Shown here: positions 12,656 through 25,665 of the stretch, in pieces
How the letters are laid out: each line of letters begins with the position of its first letter
How positions within the stretch are numbered: position 1 is the first letter of the stretch
NCBI RefSeq assembly: GCF_041296385.1
Contig: NC_091023.1
Location: forward strand, 7,564,924 to 7,628,923
Origin: Aphelocoma coerulescens
Taxonomy: Eukaryota > Chordata > Aves > Passeriformes > Corvidae
DNA: 64,000 bases
Direction of reading: 5' to 3'
Program-made: the position numbers and the translations under genes
The notes under the pieces: generated by a model
Seen by the model: only the letters and a program-made list of their open reading frames with translations
Told to the model about the DNA's origin: nothing
Databases searched by the model: none

Positions 12656-15600
12656 AAAACCAGGCCATGCAAAACCAATACAATAAACAAAAAAACCCCA
12701 CCAAGCTAATAAGAGTCCAAATAAGTGAGAAAACAATTAAGAGCTCTCATTTCACAACAGATGCAAGGCATGCACTGTGTAAGGCAGCACAGTACTGAAG
12801 AGACAGAAACATAAGTTAAAAAAAAAAGCCTTTGTTGTAGGAAACTCATAATATGTTACTTTAAAAAGAAAAATTAGTTTAGTGTCCACTGCACAACTTA
12901 TTGCATTTGCCAGAGGAAGTCCCTGTGGACATATACATCAAAAAGCACACACTTTTAATAAATACACATTTGCAGATCAATACAAATTAATTGTTTTCTG
13001 CATTATGAAATACTAACTTTACAGGCGCAGTTAATGAACTTTCAAACCTTGCACTTCTTTTCTTGCTGTGTGCAAGACCAGTTTAAAATGAGCCTCAAAA
13101 CTTTAACTTAGTCCCCTTTCCTAGGCAGGATTATTATCCAGCAGGGTTATCAAGTTTCTTGCAAACTTGTACATCACCTTGTCTTTACACCTTATATTCA
13201 AATGCTGGTGTAATACTGTTACAAACACAATTGTTCTTGTATTGGTTTTAAAATGTGGCTGGAAAACAAAGTCTTTCTTATTTTGTAGGATCGAAAGTGA
13301 AAGCTATTCAAGTTTCAACACACAGATTTCTCTGTGCACATTATGACCTCCAAGACCATAATTATTTAATTCCTTTTCTCCTCTTGAGCACAGTGAGAAA
13401 AAAATGTTCGCTAAACATCAGCCAGAATTAACAGTAGAAAGCACTACAATGCCCACTTCTATTAAGAAGCCAACAGTGACCACCTAAAGCTCAAATCTGT
13501 TCCACATGAAAATTAGAAAAACAACCAAGTCATGCTGTTTTTTATCTCTGCTGTTGCCAGTAATTCTACCCATCCTTCTGGAGTTTGCTCCTGGGTTTAC
13601 CTGAGCCACCTCTCTAGCAAAAGAAATTTATCTCTAGGCAGTCTCAACAGCAGAACAGACCTGAGGTTGAACTGCTGAACAGCAGCACACAGAAAATAAG
13701 GATATAAGCACGGCTAATAAGGTCTCCCAAACTCCTTGAGTGATATTCATAAGACAAAAACTATTCGTTCATGTCTCTCCACAGGGCTAGGCTGTGACTG
13801 ATCCTTGAAAAACCATGTAGAAAATAAATTTGCAAAAAGCTTAAATACCGGTCTCTCACAGTGCGGAGTTTGCATTCAGACTGAATCCCCTGAGAGGATC
13901 CCAGTCTTACTACTTACTGCACGTTGGATCAGGCACAGGTTGGAGGAGTGACTGCTCCCTCCTGTGGACTGTGCACCATCCCTCCTTTCACACTAATATC
14001 ATTGTGCATGCTCACTAGCATGGTACAGAACAGAATCCACTGACTCTATCACACAAAGAACGCAGTCTGGTAAAACAGGAGAGCTCTGAATACACAGCGA
14101 CACTATCAGGAGTAGTTACTGCACTGCTTTAAGTTTTCATAGCTCTTTTAGACAGCTCTTTCCTTGTCTCAGGCTTTGAGAAACACCTGTCTCCCAAAGC
14201 AGGCACTGGATCTGACACTGAGCTTGGCTCTGTTCTGAACACACACCACATCTCTACAGGGCAAGGATTCACCTCCCTGGATCGGAGATGTGCCTGAACC
14301 CTCCCTGTTTGCTCCCTCTGGGGAAGTTGTGGAGTCACAGTCCCTGCAGCACTTGACATTAGCAAACTACTTCTAATATCCTTTCTAGGTTGTCTCTTTC
14401 TCCACAGAACCCATTCATCTCAAATATTTGTATTCCAAGACAGCCAGATGGTTAGAGAGAGGCTCCTTGAAACCTCTACTTCTCAGTAGTAGATTAGTAC
14501 ATTCTTCCTCGAAAAACTGGTCTGTGACTTTCCTGCACAGTGACTGTGATCTTTATTGACAGATAATGAGCATTTGACGACTTTCACGCTGCTGAATCAA
14601 TAAACGCACACAGAATTTCAAGTAAGCTGAAATAAACTCATTTGGTTGTCTCCATAAAAGTTGCATTAAAACATTCATAACCTTGTTACATATCAGCTTT
14701 ACATCTGTCATCTCTCTTATTTTCCCTTTCTTTAATCATTTCTTCTGCTCTTCTCCCAGTTCATCTTTCTTTTGTATTCTTTATTTTTATCCTATTCCCT
14801 TTTATTCCACTTGCCTTTTGATCTTGTTGCCAGAGGGCAAGAACTGATAGTGGTGGCACAGAGGAAGCATTCAAGTTTTGGAAAACAGAGGGGAGTGAAG
14901 AAATCTCTCACATACACAATGATAGACTTCATTCATATTCTGGAAGACCAGAATGAACAAAATTACAAAAAATTATTTTAAATTACAAAGAAATAAAAGT
15001 TTCCAGACTTCACTCATTTGGCACAAATGAAAATACCCTGCCTTCCAAGCAAGGAATGTAACTTCAGCAGTGTTATTTTTGCAGGTCTGACAATGAAGTT
15101 GTTAGATAATAAAGGAGGATTATTCTATTCTTTACAGAACTGCAATGTGTAAATAAATATTATTTCAAAAGGATAATAGAAGGAATGTTAGTTGGTGATA
15201 AAATATCAATGAAAATAATGTAAGCTTCCATAGGGACTGTCTTCCATTCATACCATGTTGTGGACATATGGTCATCCTATCAAGTTCTGATACTGCATAA
15301 GTTTGTGGGTCTGGCTGGATACATGTGGAACTTAATAAGCAACTACTGTGAATAACATTTCTATTAACAGAACCACGATTCAGAGGTTATATACTTAGCC
15401 AGAAAATGCAGTTTCTTCATATTGACATTTGGAAAGTGTTAAAATGTTATGAAAAGTTATTCTTGTTCTTTAGTGGCCTGATGCAGCACCAAGCAAGCAC
15501 AGTGGCATCAATTAAGGTCTGCTGGACCGACCAGACTTCTTTAGTTCCTGGTTGTAGGACTTGAGAAGACGTGGTAGAGACTGAAGGGATCCTTTTGTGT

Positions 15601-18600
15601 TCAATAGCACAGCTTTTTGTCTCCTTAATTTACAGACTAGCCAGCACCTTTTAAACTTCTTTTACTCTCATAAAAGCACAGAGGGAATGAACGTCATCTC
15701 CTATTTATTGCAAATATCTATTTTGCTATTAGGAGGAATAAATAGTAATACACTTCATAAATTCAAATCAATCTATATCTATATGTGTTCTGACAGAAGT
15801 AATAGACACAGAAGTAATGTTATCTCAGCAATCATTTCTGGAACACAGTTCCAGCACTGAATATTAACCCAAGCACAGAATATAGGTCTACATGGCACAG
15901 TGCAGAAAAAAAATGGACTATAGCCCCAGTGGGATACCTTGCTGATTTAGTCATTTTGCTTTCATTACCCAGCCCATTTCTTTTTATAAAGTATGAAATT
16001 GGGCTGCTTTATTTTGTGCAGCACTAAATAGAGAACTGGATCAGAACTTTCCAACATTCAAGTTGTGTATCTGATTATTTTGTATGTTGGTTCATCCTTT
16101 TTAAGAGAAGACAGAAGAATTTTTTTTTCTAAATAACTTGTGTACATGCTATACTGGTTAGCATCACACTGTTTTAAACTGAGAATTATACTGAATGCTG
16201 ATGTGCTTCAAAAAAGTTGAGGATCCAATGTCTTTATGTCACCAAATGAGTTTGACATTAACTGAACTTTAATCCTAAGCAGAACCAGAAGTTACTTAAT
16301 AGAGCTGTAACCTTGCTAAGCACATATACAATTCTTATTTTATGTCAAGAGGAATTTCATTTCCCCTAATAATTGATAGATAGCTGTTTATCAGTTTCTA
16401 AGTACTTACTGAATATTATTTTTATACATCTTCATTGAAATCCCATATGCTCATTACCTAGTTTTCCTCCCTTCAGCTGTGGCTTCCAAGATCCATTGTG
16501 AACTATTTATGTTGTTGAAATATCCTGAAAATTCGCATTTTACATTGTGGGCACCCCCCACTATTAGGTGTATTTAGAAATTAAGTCTCAAAGCCATGTT
16601 TAAGGGCATTAGCCATGTGCTCTAAACAGAGAAGCAAATATTTTTGTCATGGTTTCTGTTCCAAACTTGGTGTTACTTATTTGCATGGCAGAGTTGCTGA
16701 AATCAAATTAAGAACTACAGAAATGCTGAAGACATTTTTATGAATAAAAAATTACTTCATTAATAACGTCTGCTATGCTAAAAGCAGCAGGTCTAAAGAA
16801 CTGTGACTAGGCTGTGTATGCACATTTTTCCATGGCAATATTTGAGCTGTCATTTATTTAAAGGAACTGATGTGATTTTTACTTTTTGGTTCCTGGGGAG
16901 TTGGTAGCTGGCTATAAGGTGATTTTTTCTCATGCTGTTTTTTGAATAGTTAGGAAGAAAATTCCCTCATTTCAGTGTATTCTCTATCAACTTTGTACTT
17001 GTGCTCAAGTGAAATTCCTTTCTTTCAGAAAGTGCAACCTTGGTATCACACAGATCCAATCAGATTTGAGAGTAAGACACTTGAGTATTCCTGCTCATTT
17101 TCAATAGGACAACTCAAATTCACAAGGTCAAATAAATCAATATTAAAAGACCCCTTCTCCTCACAGAATCTGCTAAAAACTTAGCTTTTGATTTGACTGC
17201 AGCACCTTTGGCCTAAAACTGAATTGCTTGCATTTTCAGACTTCTAACTTCAGACTTCTTTTCCCCCAACCAAAACCCACATGGCACATACCCAAAGCCT
17301 AACTTTATTCTTCAAGTACTCTTTGAGTACTTCTCAGTTTTCACCTTCTTTAGGCAACTTACTCACTCACAGGAAAAGTGCATTTTGAAACCAGGTAAAA
17401 GACACCACATAGAACCACTGGGCACTAGGCTGCTGTATAAACTGTCAGAAGCACAAGTTCACCAATTTTGGACACCCCACCCCAAGTGGCTTCGTGGTAT
17501 ATAATGGAAAAATGGCATCTGTATAGAACAAGGAACACCTCCAGCATCATTCCCAGCTGACCCTGAGCTTAGCTCATCACCTGTATTAATTCCATGAGCA
17601 TTTCCTATGGGAAGTCCCCATTCCATTTGCTCATTTGGCTGCCTTCAACAGCCAAATAACACTCAATAAGGCCATAAAGTAAATATTGTTTATATTATGT
17701 TTCTAACATTCAGAAATATTAATATTTTTCTTTTTTTGTTTACTTTTGTGTTTTGTTGATCACACACCAGGCTACAATTACCCATAACAGGAATTATGAC
17801 GATCTCTGGATCATATTTTCCAAATACAGAGCAAAAGAAGAGTGTAGTTAGACTATTCCTAACTACCACTGACCATCACTTTTCCTTGCAGGCCTGTTCA
17901 GGACCTCTTGTGAGTAAAGGAGAATGACTTTATAGTAGCATAATAGGCACCACAGTGAGTGATCCATACTAACAATTATGTGTTTGATTTAGCATGACTA
18001 AGGGCAGCTAGGGACAAGATTGATGCTGAAGTTAAATTACCCTTAAAACATAATCCCTGGTGAAGCCTGTGCAGAACAGGGCTGCACAGGGAGCTTGTGC
18101 ACACAGGGTACTACAGGGGTGCCTACACAATCCACATGTGACAACAGGAGAGCTTGAGAGCTGCCCTGCTGCATGAGAGCTGCAGTGACAGGACAGTATG
18201 GCCCCAAATCAGAACAGGATCCATTAACAAAACTTCACCACACACTATACAGCTCATTTCAAACCCTTGTGACATGCAGGAAGTTTCACTCCTCTGGAAA
18301 ATAGAAAACATGTGCAACCTCTCCATTAAGGGCTTCTGGATAGCAAGTGATCATCATACTCTCTGGTTCTTTACTTCTATCTTCTTAATTGGTAAACTTA
18401 ATTTTCTTTAGAGTATTTTAGAGTGTAATGTCTCACTAGAATGATGTGTGATATTAAACCATATGTGGTATATAAATTGTATGGGTTATTGCCAATGACA
18501 TTATAAAGGGTACATGGAGCATTTCACGGAATACTCTAATTTACATTGTAATGGCTCTGTTGCAGCCTTGCAAACAGTGCTAATGAAGGGACACAGGGCA

Positions 18601-21301
18601 CCACGACTGACAATGTCAGTCACTCAACTGCTTCAGTCACGTTAATGGCATTATATCATCTCTACAACTCTCCCTACATCTGTCCTGCAGTTACTGCTGC
18701 TCAGAACAGTCTTTTTAATGCCTCCTTTGCTATTTGCTTGCAGAAACCAATTGTGATAAAGGTAAATTACCTAAGTTGTTTTGCAAAATGCCAGGAATTT
18801 TTATTTGTCCTCTTCTTTTGTAGGTTCTTCAAACCAAACTGTCTTGCTTGTCTTCTATACAATTATTTACAGAGGAAAAAATTTCAACCTGAACAAAGTA
18901 ACACAATGCAATGATCTGAGTGTTACTTTTTGAACTCACAGCAGCGTATTCATAAAGGACTCATTTGAGTTGTGGGGTTTTTTTAATTACATGATATAGC
19001 AAATTAAATTAAGATTGAAAAAACATTCAGCAGAGTCAGATGAAAATGCTCATTAAGTTATTTATGAGGAAAACTGAGATACTCCTCACCTTTCCTACCC
19101 CAAAAGATACATAAGTGAATACTATTATATAATACTTAAGGATAAACCTCATCCCTTCAAAATTAGAATGTCACCTTTCAATACAGAAATATGTCCCTAC
19201 TATAACAGCAATTAGTACATAGATGATGTGGAATGGTGAACATATCAGTCAGAGTGGCAGTCAATATAAGTATAAAAGAGTTTTATGCAATATTTAACAA
19301 ATTCTACAAGCATGATTTCTTTAAAAAATAATTGAAACAGATATTAAAAAACAGAACAATAGCGCCTGTTTACTGTAGTTAAACACACTTCATTCTAATT
19401 TTGCATTTACTTTCATTTCATATAATAGCCCTATTTTGTTTGCCAGGCAAATTCTTTGTCACTTTTTCCTTTGATTTTGATTGACATGTGCGCAGTTAGA
19501 GTTACAGACATGTTAATTAATTTAGCAATTGAACACTATGACTGAACAGTGTTCATTAAATGGAAGAATAAAATTCAATCACAATTAAACATGTTTAAAC
19601 AAGTCAACTTTGTTTCAAGAGCATGGACTTATTCTAATAAATTGATTTGGATGTATAAGTGTACCACTATTCAAATAGTTTTAAAAGTAACACAGCTCAA
19701 AGGAAAATGCCATTTTCTACACCAACAGAGCATGTAATAGTTTGCCATTACAAGCAAAGTTTAACTCACACAGAAGTTGACTCTAGTTCCTTGCAAGCTT
19801 TGTTCTAGAAGGAATGGGTCACACTTCAGCATGATGCAGCATACTGACTGTTGCTACCTATTTGTGACCTTTCTTATGGAGGCATAAAAGTCACCTTTTC
19901 TTTCCATGGTATGTTCTTTACTTTTAGTGGCCTGCATTGCCTGTAAATACTGAACTGCATTCATCTGAACACTTAAAACATCCACTCTAAAAGTCTAAAA
20001 TGCACTTTGACAAGCAGTTCACAACACACACCTACATCAAAACTCTCTTTAGAATTCACTTAATACATTTTCATTTTGCTATTACAGGAGGGAGAAATGC
20101 ATTGAATCATGACTTATTTTATATCCCTGATACAGTAGGGATACAAAATCCTGTATTATTTAAATGACTATTGCTGATTATAAGCATATTTGAAGTGAAC
20201 TCTCTGGTGCCACTGTCCCATCAACAAATGCTTATGTCAGCCTCCCTGGAAGCTGAGTGCACACATCTCCTATATAAACCTGTAGAAAACTGTTACTCCT
20301 GGGCTTCAATGAGCAGTTAGAAGCTTTAAAGAACAACTGCACCTCAGATTAATATTTAAACGAACTCTCTCTTCTAACAGCAATATGCCATGTCCCCTTT
20401 TTCATCAGAACACTACTTGGAAATATGTTCTTTGCAGTTCATTCTACCCCTGAAAATGCTGGGAATGGGATAACAGTACAGAGTGTGGTATGTAGCACTT
20501 TCAACATAGGAATATATAGTATAACTTAAAGTTCATTTCTGTAAACCTTTATATTTGGATCAACACTTTCAGAGCTATTCTAAAACGTAACCAGTCACAG
20601 CTCCTATAAAAATTCATTTTAACGTCTTTCCTTACCTATCATTTGAAAGCTGTTTCTTCTTCTGTGCTCACATAGAATTTGTGAACATCCAACAGAGCCT
20701 TAATCTTTTGAGAAACTATTCCACCCATTTGGGTTTCTTCAGATAAATAAGCAGGAAAAGGTATTCCAGAAGGGCAATATTATTTACAACTATTTTAAGA
20801 TACCCATTGCAAGGGACAGGCATCACTGGTGTATCTGACTTGAGGTGTCTAAAAGTTAATACCTAATCAGAGATCTTCATCTTGGCTACGTCTGCAGTCA
20901 GTAGGTATTCACTTCTGGAGGCTGACTAATCTATAAGACATGTTACTAAAAATGTTGGTATAACTCAAGCATCCCCCACCAAATGCAGAAAACGACCATA
21001 ATTATCAAAAAATTAGGACTCTAATCTAAACCAGGTGAAGCAAATCTCATTGCTAACAGCAGCTGGGAAAGACCTCCATTACTATCACTGGCAATAAAGC
21101 TTGTTTTCTGCATACAATTGTCAAATAAATTGCATTTGATTTAAATCTTTATGAAACTTGCACAGAATTAAAGTAAAGCTTGCTGAAACTCCTTAAACTT
21201 GCACGTATGTTTTCATAATTAGCATGGGCTACAAGCACAGCGCAGCTCCCCAGCTCAGTGAATGCAGCAGTAATTCACACAACACTAACTACATTCCCCT
21301 C
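12656..21301. other. AT-rich noncoding DNA, nothing recognised
   Basis: Nearly 9 kb show no repeat family that I can name, no RNA gene and no convincing exon. The frames present are short and unlike known proteins. Some stretches, such as 19480-19580, hold many homeodomain-type TAAT cores, which is expected by composition alone. Confidence 0.5.
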
Positions 21302-21560
21302 AGCTACTCCACCCACACCTGAGGCTGCGCCCCGGGAGCTGGGCAGAGCTCAGGTGCCTTCTGCCGGCTAATCGGGAAAGGGTCTTTATGTCCTGGCTGC
21401 TAAGACATTTCGAATCTCAACCCTGTCTCTAAATGTTCTCCTTGCTTATTAGCAGTCTGCCATGTTTCTACGGCCCTGGCCACTGTTTCTCATTCTCTTA
21501 CGGCTGTTACACTTCCAGAGTGGCTTTTGCGGCTGCTCCCTCGGGAGCTGAGCTCACACC
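21302..21560. promoter_or_regulatory. CpG-bearing, GC-richer patch; possible regulatory element
   Basis: This patch includes GCGCCCCGGGAG, GCCGGC, ATCGGG, TTCGAA, two TACGGC words, TGCGGC and CTCGGG. That is roughly ten CpG in 260 bp, well above the surrounding DNA. It is too small and not GC-rich enough for a classical CpG-island promoter, and no coding first exon follows. It could be an enhancer or a minor promoter protected from methylation, or an unrecognised younger insertion. Confidence 0.3.
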
Positions 21561-22314
21561 CTGTGTTAGTGACTCAAAAAGCTGCTGCCAGAGCCTCAAG
21601 CACCAAAAGTACCAACTATTTTAAGGAAAAAAAAAAAAAAAGTCTATGATCTGGGTGAGACTGATAAAGCACTTTTTAGTGAAAAGTATCACAGTTTGAA
21701 CAATTCAAGAAACAAGAATAAAATGCAGCAGGATGGTGTTAAGAAGACACTACAAACAATAAACCTTACCAAACAAAGGAGACATATCCTTAAGACAAAT
21801 ATAAAGTATAAAACTAAATCAGTAACAGAAGGTTCTAGAAAACAAGTTAAAAGAGGACATTTCCCTTTCAGGCACCTTGCTTTTATTTCTCACATTTTTC
21901 CAGCTAATGGAGTGAGAAACCACTGTTATTTCTCATATATTATGGCAACAATGAAACCTGAAAATGAACACAAACAGTGCAACCAATTGATGGATATCTG
22001 TGCAATTACCAGTGCTACTTTACCACACAAGAAACAACTATTTTCCTTTCTCAGTTTTTCCTTGGTCACCAAAGCTGCTATCAGCTTTCTTGCACTCATT
22101 GTGGCCACCATTTTTCTGAAGAAATACATGTTCTAAACCCTTTTAATCTAAACAAAGCACCTGCATCATAATATTCCCCAAAGCAGATATTTTGTTATAT
22201 TTTGTGGAATTGTTGCCTACCTTCCTTGTTTCTCAGCAGCTCCCTGCAAGAACACCTCTCGTGTGACCTTCCCGTGTGTGTGGAGCTCCTGCTCCCATCA
22301 GTCCCAGGTCTCCC
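21561..22314. other. Noncoding DNA with an A15 run
   Basis: It starts moderately GC-rich and becomes A-rich. A run of 15 A lies at 21627-21641. A 146-codon plus frame (21696-22136) and opposing frames overlap here. The plus frame is Lys/Asn/Thr-rich and has no family resemblance, so I treat it as chance. Confidence 0.5.
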
Positions 22315-22406
22315 GGGTGCCCCAGGTGCATCCCATTATGAGGTGTTCCTGTCCCAGCTGGGGTGCCACAGGTGCATCCTGTTACTTGATGTTCCTGCCC
22401 CAGCTG
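22315..22406. repeat. Two-copy tandem duplication, 46-bp unit
   Basis: Copy one is 22315-22360 and copy two 22361-22406. Both open with GGGTGCC and CAGGTGCATCC, and both close with GTTCCTG and CCCAGCTG. I count about 8 differences in 46 bases (roughly 83% identity), so it is not recent. The surrounding 150 bp are GC-richer than the window. Short frames run through it in two phases, but the frame is not kept between copies because 46 is not a multiple of three. Confidence 0.8.
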
Positions 22407-25400
22407 GGGAAGAACAACCTCATCCCAGGCAGCTCAGCTCAAGCACAAGAAAGAAATTTTACAGCACTGTCTCACAGCAGTTTGAAGCTAAATATTTGGA
22501 CAGTTAAACAACATACCTTGTTTCACTTCTCTCAAGAAAACCCAAAAAACCAGCCAATCTAAAAGCAATTGAGAAAATTACAAAGTTAGGCAGCCAGAAA
22601 AGTTTATAACATTTTTGGAACTGATATGGGACTTTTTACACCTAAGGATAAGTGAAAGATGCAAAACAAAGATGATGAGTATTCATTCAGAGTCTGCAGT
22701 AAAGCCCTACATTTTTGCTAACCAGGGAGAGAAAAAAGGCAAAATTTAAGTACTTCACCTATCCTGCTTCTGGCTTCTGAAGAAGACAGCTGAACGGTAA
22801 GGCTGCTAATTAACACTAATGTATAAGGAAAAACAGCAGGGTACATCATGGTACTTGCTGGAGACAGGAGTGTGGCTTTAATTGCTTAAAGCTGAGCATC
22901 AGTAATTGTGTTGTGTGCTCATGCCAAATCCTGAAGCCAAAGTTTTTGCCGTGCTATCTTGGAGAGACATAATGCATCAGTCTTACTGCAAATGCTTTAC
23001 AATGTAAACAGCCCAGATGCACTAAAGCTGATAGAGCTCTGCAAAACTGCCACGAGCAGAGAATCCTTTTTGCTACAAGTTTGTTGGTTTTTTTAATAAG
23101 TAGCATCTGCAAACTACTGAGATGCAAAGGTGCACAATACAGTATGCTCAAATGCAAATAATTATTTGAATGTTGGGATATGGTTCTTCACTTTTCCTTC
23201 TATTCTCATCATAGCTAATTTCTTTCTCTCCAGGAAGGAAACCTGGTTAGAAACTGGGCTTTTTAATCTTTCCCAGTAATTCTATCTTTTAACTGTCCTG
23301 ATTGTTTTCACCCCTGGTTTTATTGCTGTGGTTTTCTGACTGTATCAAACAAACTAAAGAATGCCTCAAGTTATTTGAATTTTATACTGGTACTATCAAA
23401 CACATAAAGGCACACTGGGAAACATTCCTGAAGCTTCTTTTTTTAAAGGTCTAAAACTTTTGTCATCCTGAAGAATTCATTAGCTGCCCAGAAATATACA
23501 AACCAATTATCTGCAGGGCTAGACATTGTGACTCAAATAGGATCAGTGTCAGGAACAAAGGGAAGCAGGTCAGCAATATGAAGGTTGACTGGTTGCACTC
23601 AAATTAAAAAAGAGAGAGAGACATTTATATGCTTAAGCACTTTTCCCAAAGGTACTTGACTTCTATGTACATATTAGCAAAGTCTTCAAAGACATTTAAA
23701 TATTCACTAGAAAAGCTACAGAAGTCATGCTTAACTGAAAGAAGAAAGGCTGAAATAAGAAATAAAAAGTCAATATGAAAGGGTTTTAATACACAGAATC
23801 TTCTTTTGAATATGGACTTTAGAAGACAATATATGATTTTAAATTCTGGTGTGAATCATATGTGTGACCCAGGCAGTAATGCCTGGTTATGGACAAGGGG
23901 AGTATGGACTTTGAAAAAACCCTTATGTAATTGTCATATCAGTTCCTGGTTAGACACAGAACATCTGACCCTTGAAAACAAAGGCAATGGGAAAATGAAG
24001 GAAGAGTCATGATCTAGTTGTTCAGAATAGTGTCTGTCTGGGATCTTCTGTGTGCTGTTAGTTGCTAAGTCTTAGTCAACATGCTAAATTTCAGCCAGTT
24101 CAAAAAGTTTTTCTTAGCCAACTACAAGACAAGACGGGTGTTTGAGGTAGATCAGCCCTCAGCTAGACTGCTCTGACTCTGTAAGAAAAAGAATAACAAA
24201 CCTGAGCTAGGAAACACTGAAAATCTAAGGACAGGGAAGACCATCATACTGGAATTTTGAGAACTAAATGCTAACTGGGGTAAAAATTAAACCCTGTGTT
24301 CTGATGTGAACTTCACATTCACATTTATCTCAAGGATGCAAAATGATGTTACAGAACTTAGTATTAACATCAATTTATTTCCAAAGAAGCATAAGGCACC
24401 TAAAACTCTGTGTAATTCAATGCAAGGAGGAAGAGGGCATCTAATTCCTTTAACATCTTCTGAAAAATCTTGTCTACACAGTGACAGTGCAGTTTACAGA
24501 TTGGGAATTGTGTCAGGGCTGAGCAACACAGACTAGTTCAAGAAGGACAACCAATCTCTCTCTAAAGGTTGGAGGCTGCTTTAAATCAAAACAAGAGGCA
24601 CTGGTTCTGCCTGTTGTATTTCAAAGAGTGCATGACTCAAAAGTAATGTAAAAGTTGTCAGTGATCCATTACTTCTAAGAGCAAATAAGCAGTCATAAGC
24701 AACAGATTACTTTTTCAATTTGACTTTAACAATGTTTTTCTGACCCAAGAAGACATCTAGGTTAAAAAAAAAAAACCTAAAGAAAAGTTATCCCTAACAT
24801 GAGTATTGCAGTCTTAAAGCTTCACAAATTTTGCTTTACGAGTATTATGGCTGGGTAAGTAACCATCACCCCATCCTCACTGTTCAAGGTATAACTGAAG
24901 GAGGAAAGCTGAGGAATCATTTTCTTAGTTATTTTGTACAGTTCATTTATAGGCCTCTTTTTCACAAGAGTTCTCACAACAAATGACAATTACTTGGAGC
25001 AGTTGTGTAGTTAGGTACTGTAAGTGGTTGTATGAAAACCATCCATTTACTTAATAACTGGAGAAAGCAGAAAGATTGATACAAAAGAAATTGAAACCAC
25101 CAAAATGGAAATTGATTGATTATTTGTCCCTTGGGTAACTGAACTCTAAAGTTTTTAATTTGGAAGAATCACCCAAAAGAGCATACATTAAATTTGATTC
25201 TTGATCAACAATCCACTTTTAGTATAACCATCTGTCCAATTCTAGAATCCCCCTGCCACTGAGCACTTGTAAATATGTCCAGCAATGTGAAGGCCTTGCA
25301 TGAATAAATGATTTGATTTTCAGTTGTGTTCCTCAACACACAATGAAAGGAAACAAACCTTTCAAAAGTATATGATACTTAATCTGAAAAATATTATCTC

Positions 25401-25486
25401 TGGTTATCACAATCAACTGAAACACATCCATGATAAGCAAACATAGGTCAGATATCCAATCTAGGCACCCACCCCTATATAATTAA
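22407..25486. other. AT-rich noncoding DNA
   Basis: Nothing is recognised as a gene. One small inverted repeat sits at 24758-24779, where TAGGTT and AACCTA flank a run of ten A. A single octamer ATGCAAAT lies at 23152-23159. Confidence 0.5.
24758..24779. repeat. A-run flanked by 6-bp inverted repeats
   Basis: TAGGTT (24758-24763) and AACCTA (24774-24779) enclose ten A. Such arrangements arise easily when a poly-A tract borders GG/CC words. No mobile element body is seen next to it. Confidence 0.5.
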
Positions 25487-25665
25487 ATCACAGAATCACA
25501 GAATCACCAGGTTGGAAGAGACCTCTGAGATCACTAAGTCCAACCCATGCCCTAACACCACCTCAACTAAACCGTGGCACTGAGTGCCACATCCAGTCTT
25601 TTTTTAAACATATCCAGGGATGGTGACTCCACCACCTCCCCAGGCAGACGGTGCCCATTCCATTT
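25487..25665 (-). mobile_element. CR1 LINE 3' end, minus orientation, 5'-truncated
   Basis: The plus strand begins with the two-unit repeat ATCACAGA ATCACAGA, the reverse complement of the terminal octamers of avian CR1. It then shows AGGTTGGAAGAGACCTCTGAG, ATCACTAAGTCCAACCC, CCCTAACACCACCTCAACTAA, ACCGTGGCACTGAGTGCCAC, ATCCAGTCTTTTTTTAAACA and CAGGGATGGTGACTCCACCAC. This is the 3' end of a CR1 subfamily frequent in passerine and related birds. About 180 bp survive, and the likeness ends near ATTCCA at 25660, as expected from the usual 5' truncation during target-primed reverse transcription. It is well preserved, so younger than the piece at 5.4 kb. CR1 normally makes no clear target-site duplication and none is visible. 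It encodes no protein. Confidence 0.93.

Noticed and set aside
21696..22136. 146-codon plus-strand frame with a hydrophobic C-terminus
   Set aside because: Lys/Asn/Thr-rich translation of A-rich DNA followed by a Phe/Leu stretch from T-rich DNA; no recognised family and an opposing frame covers part of it.
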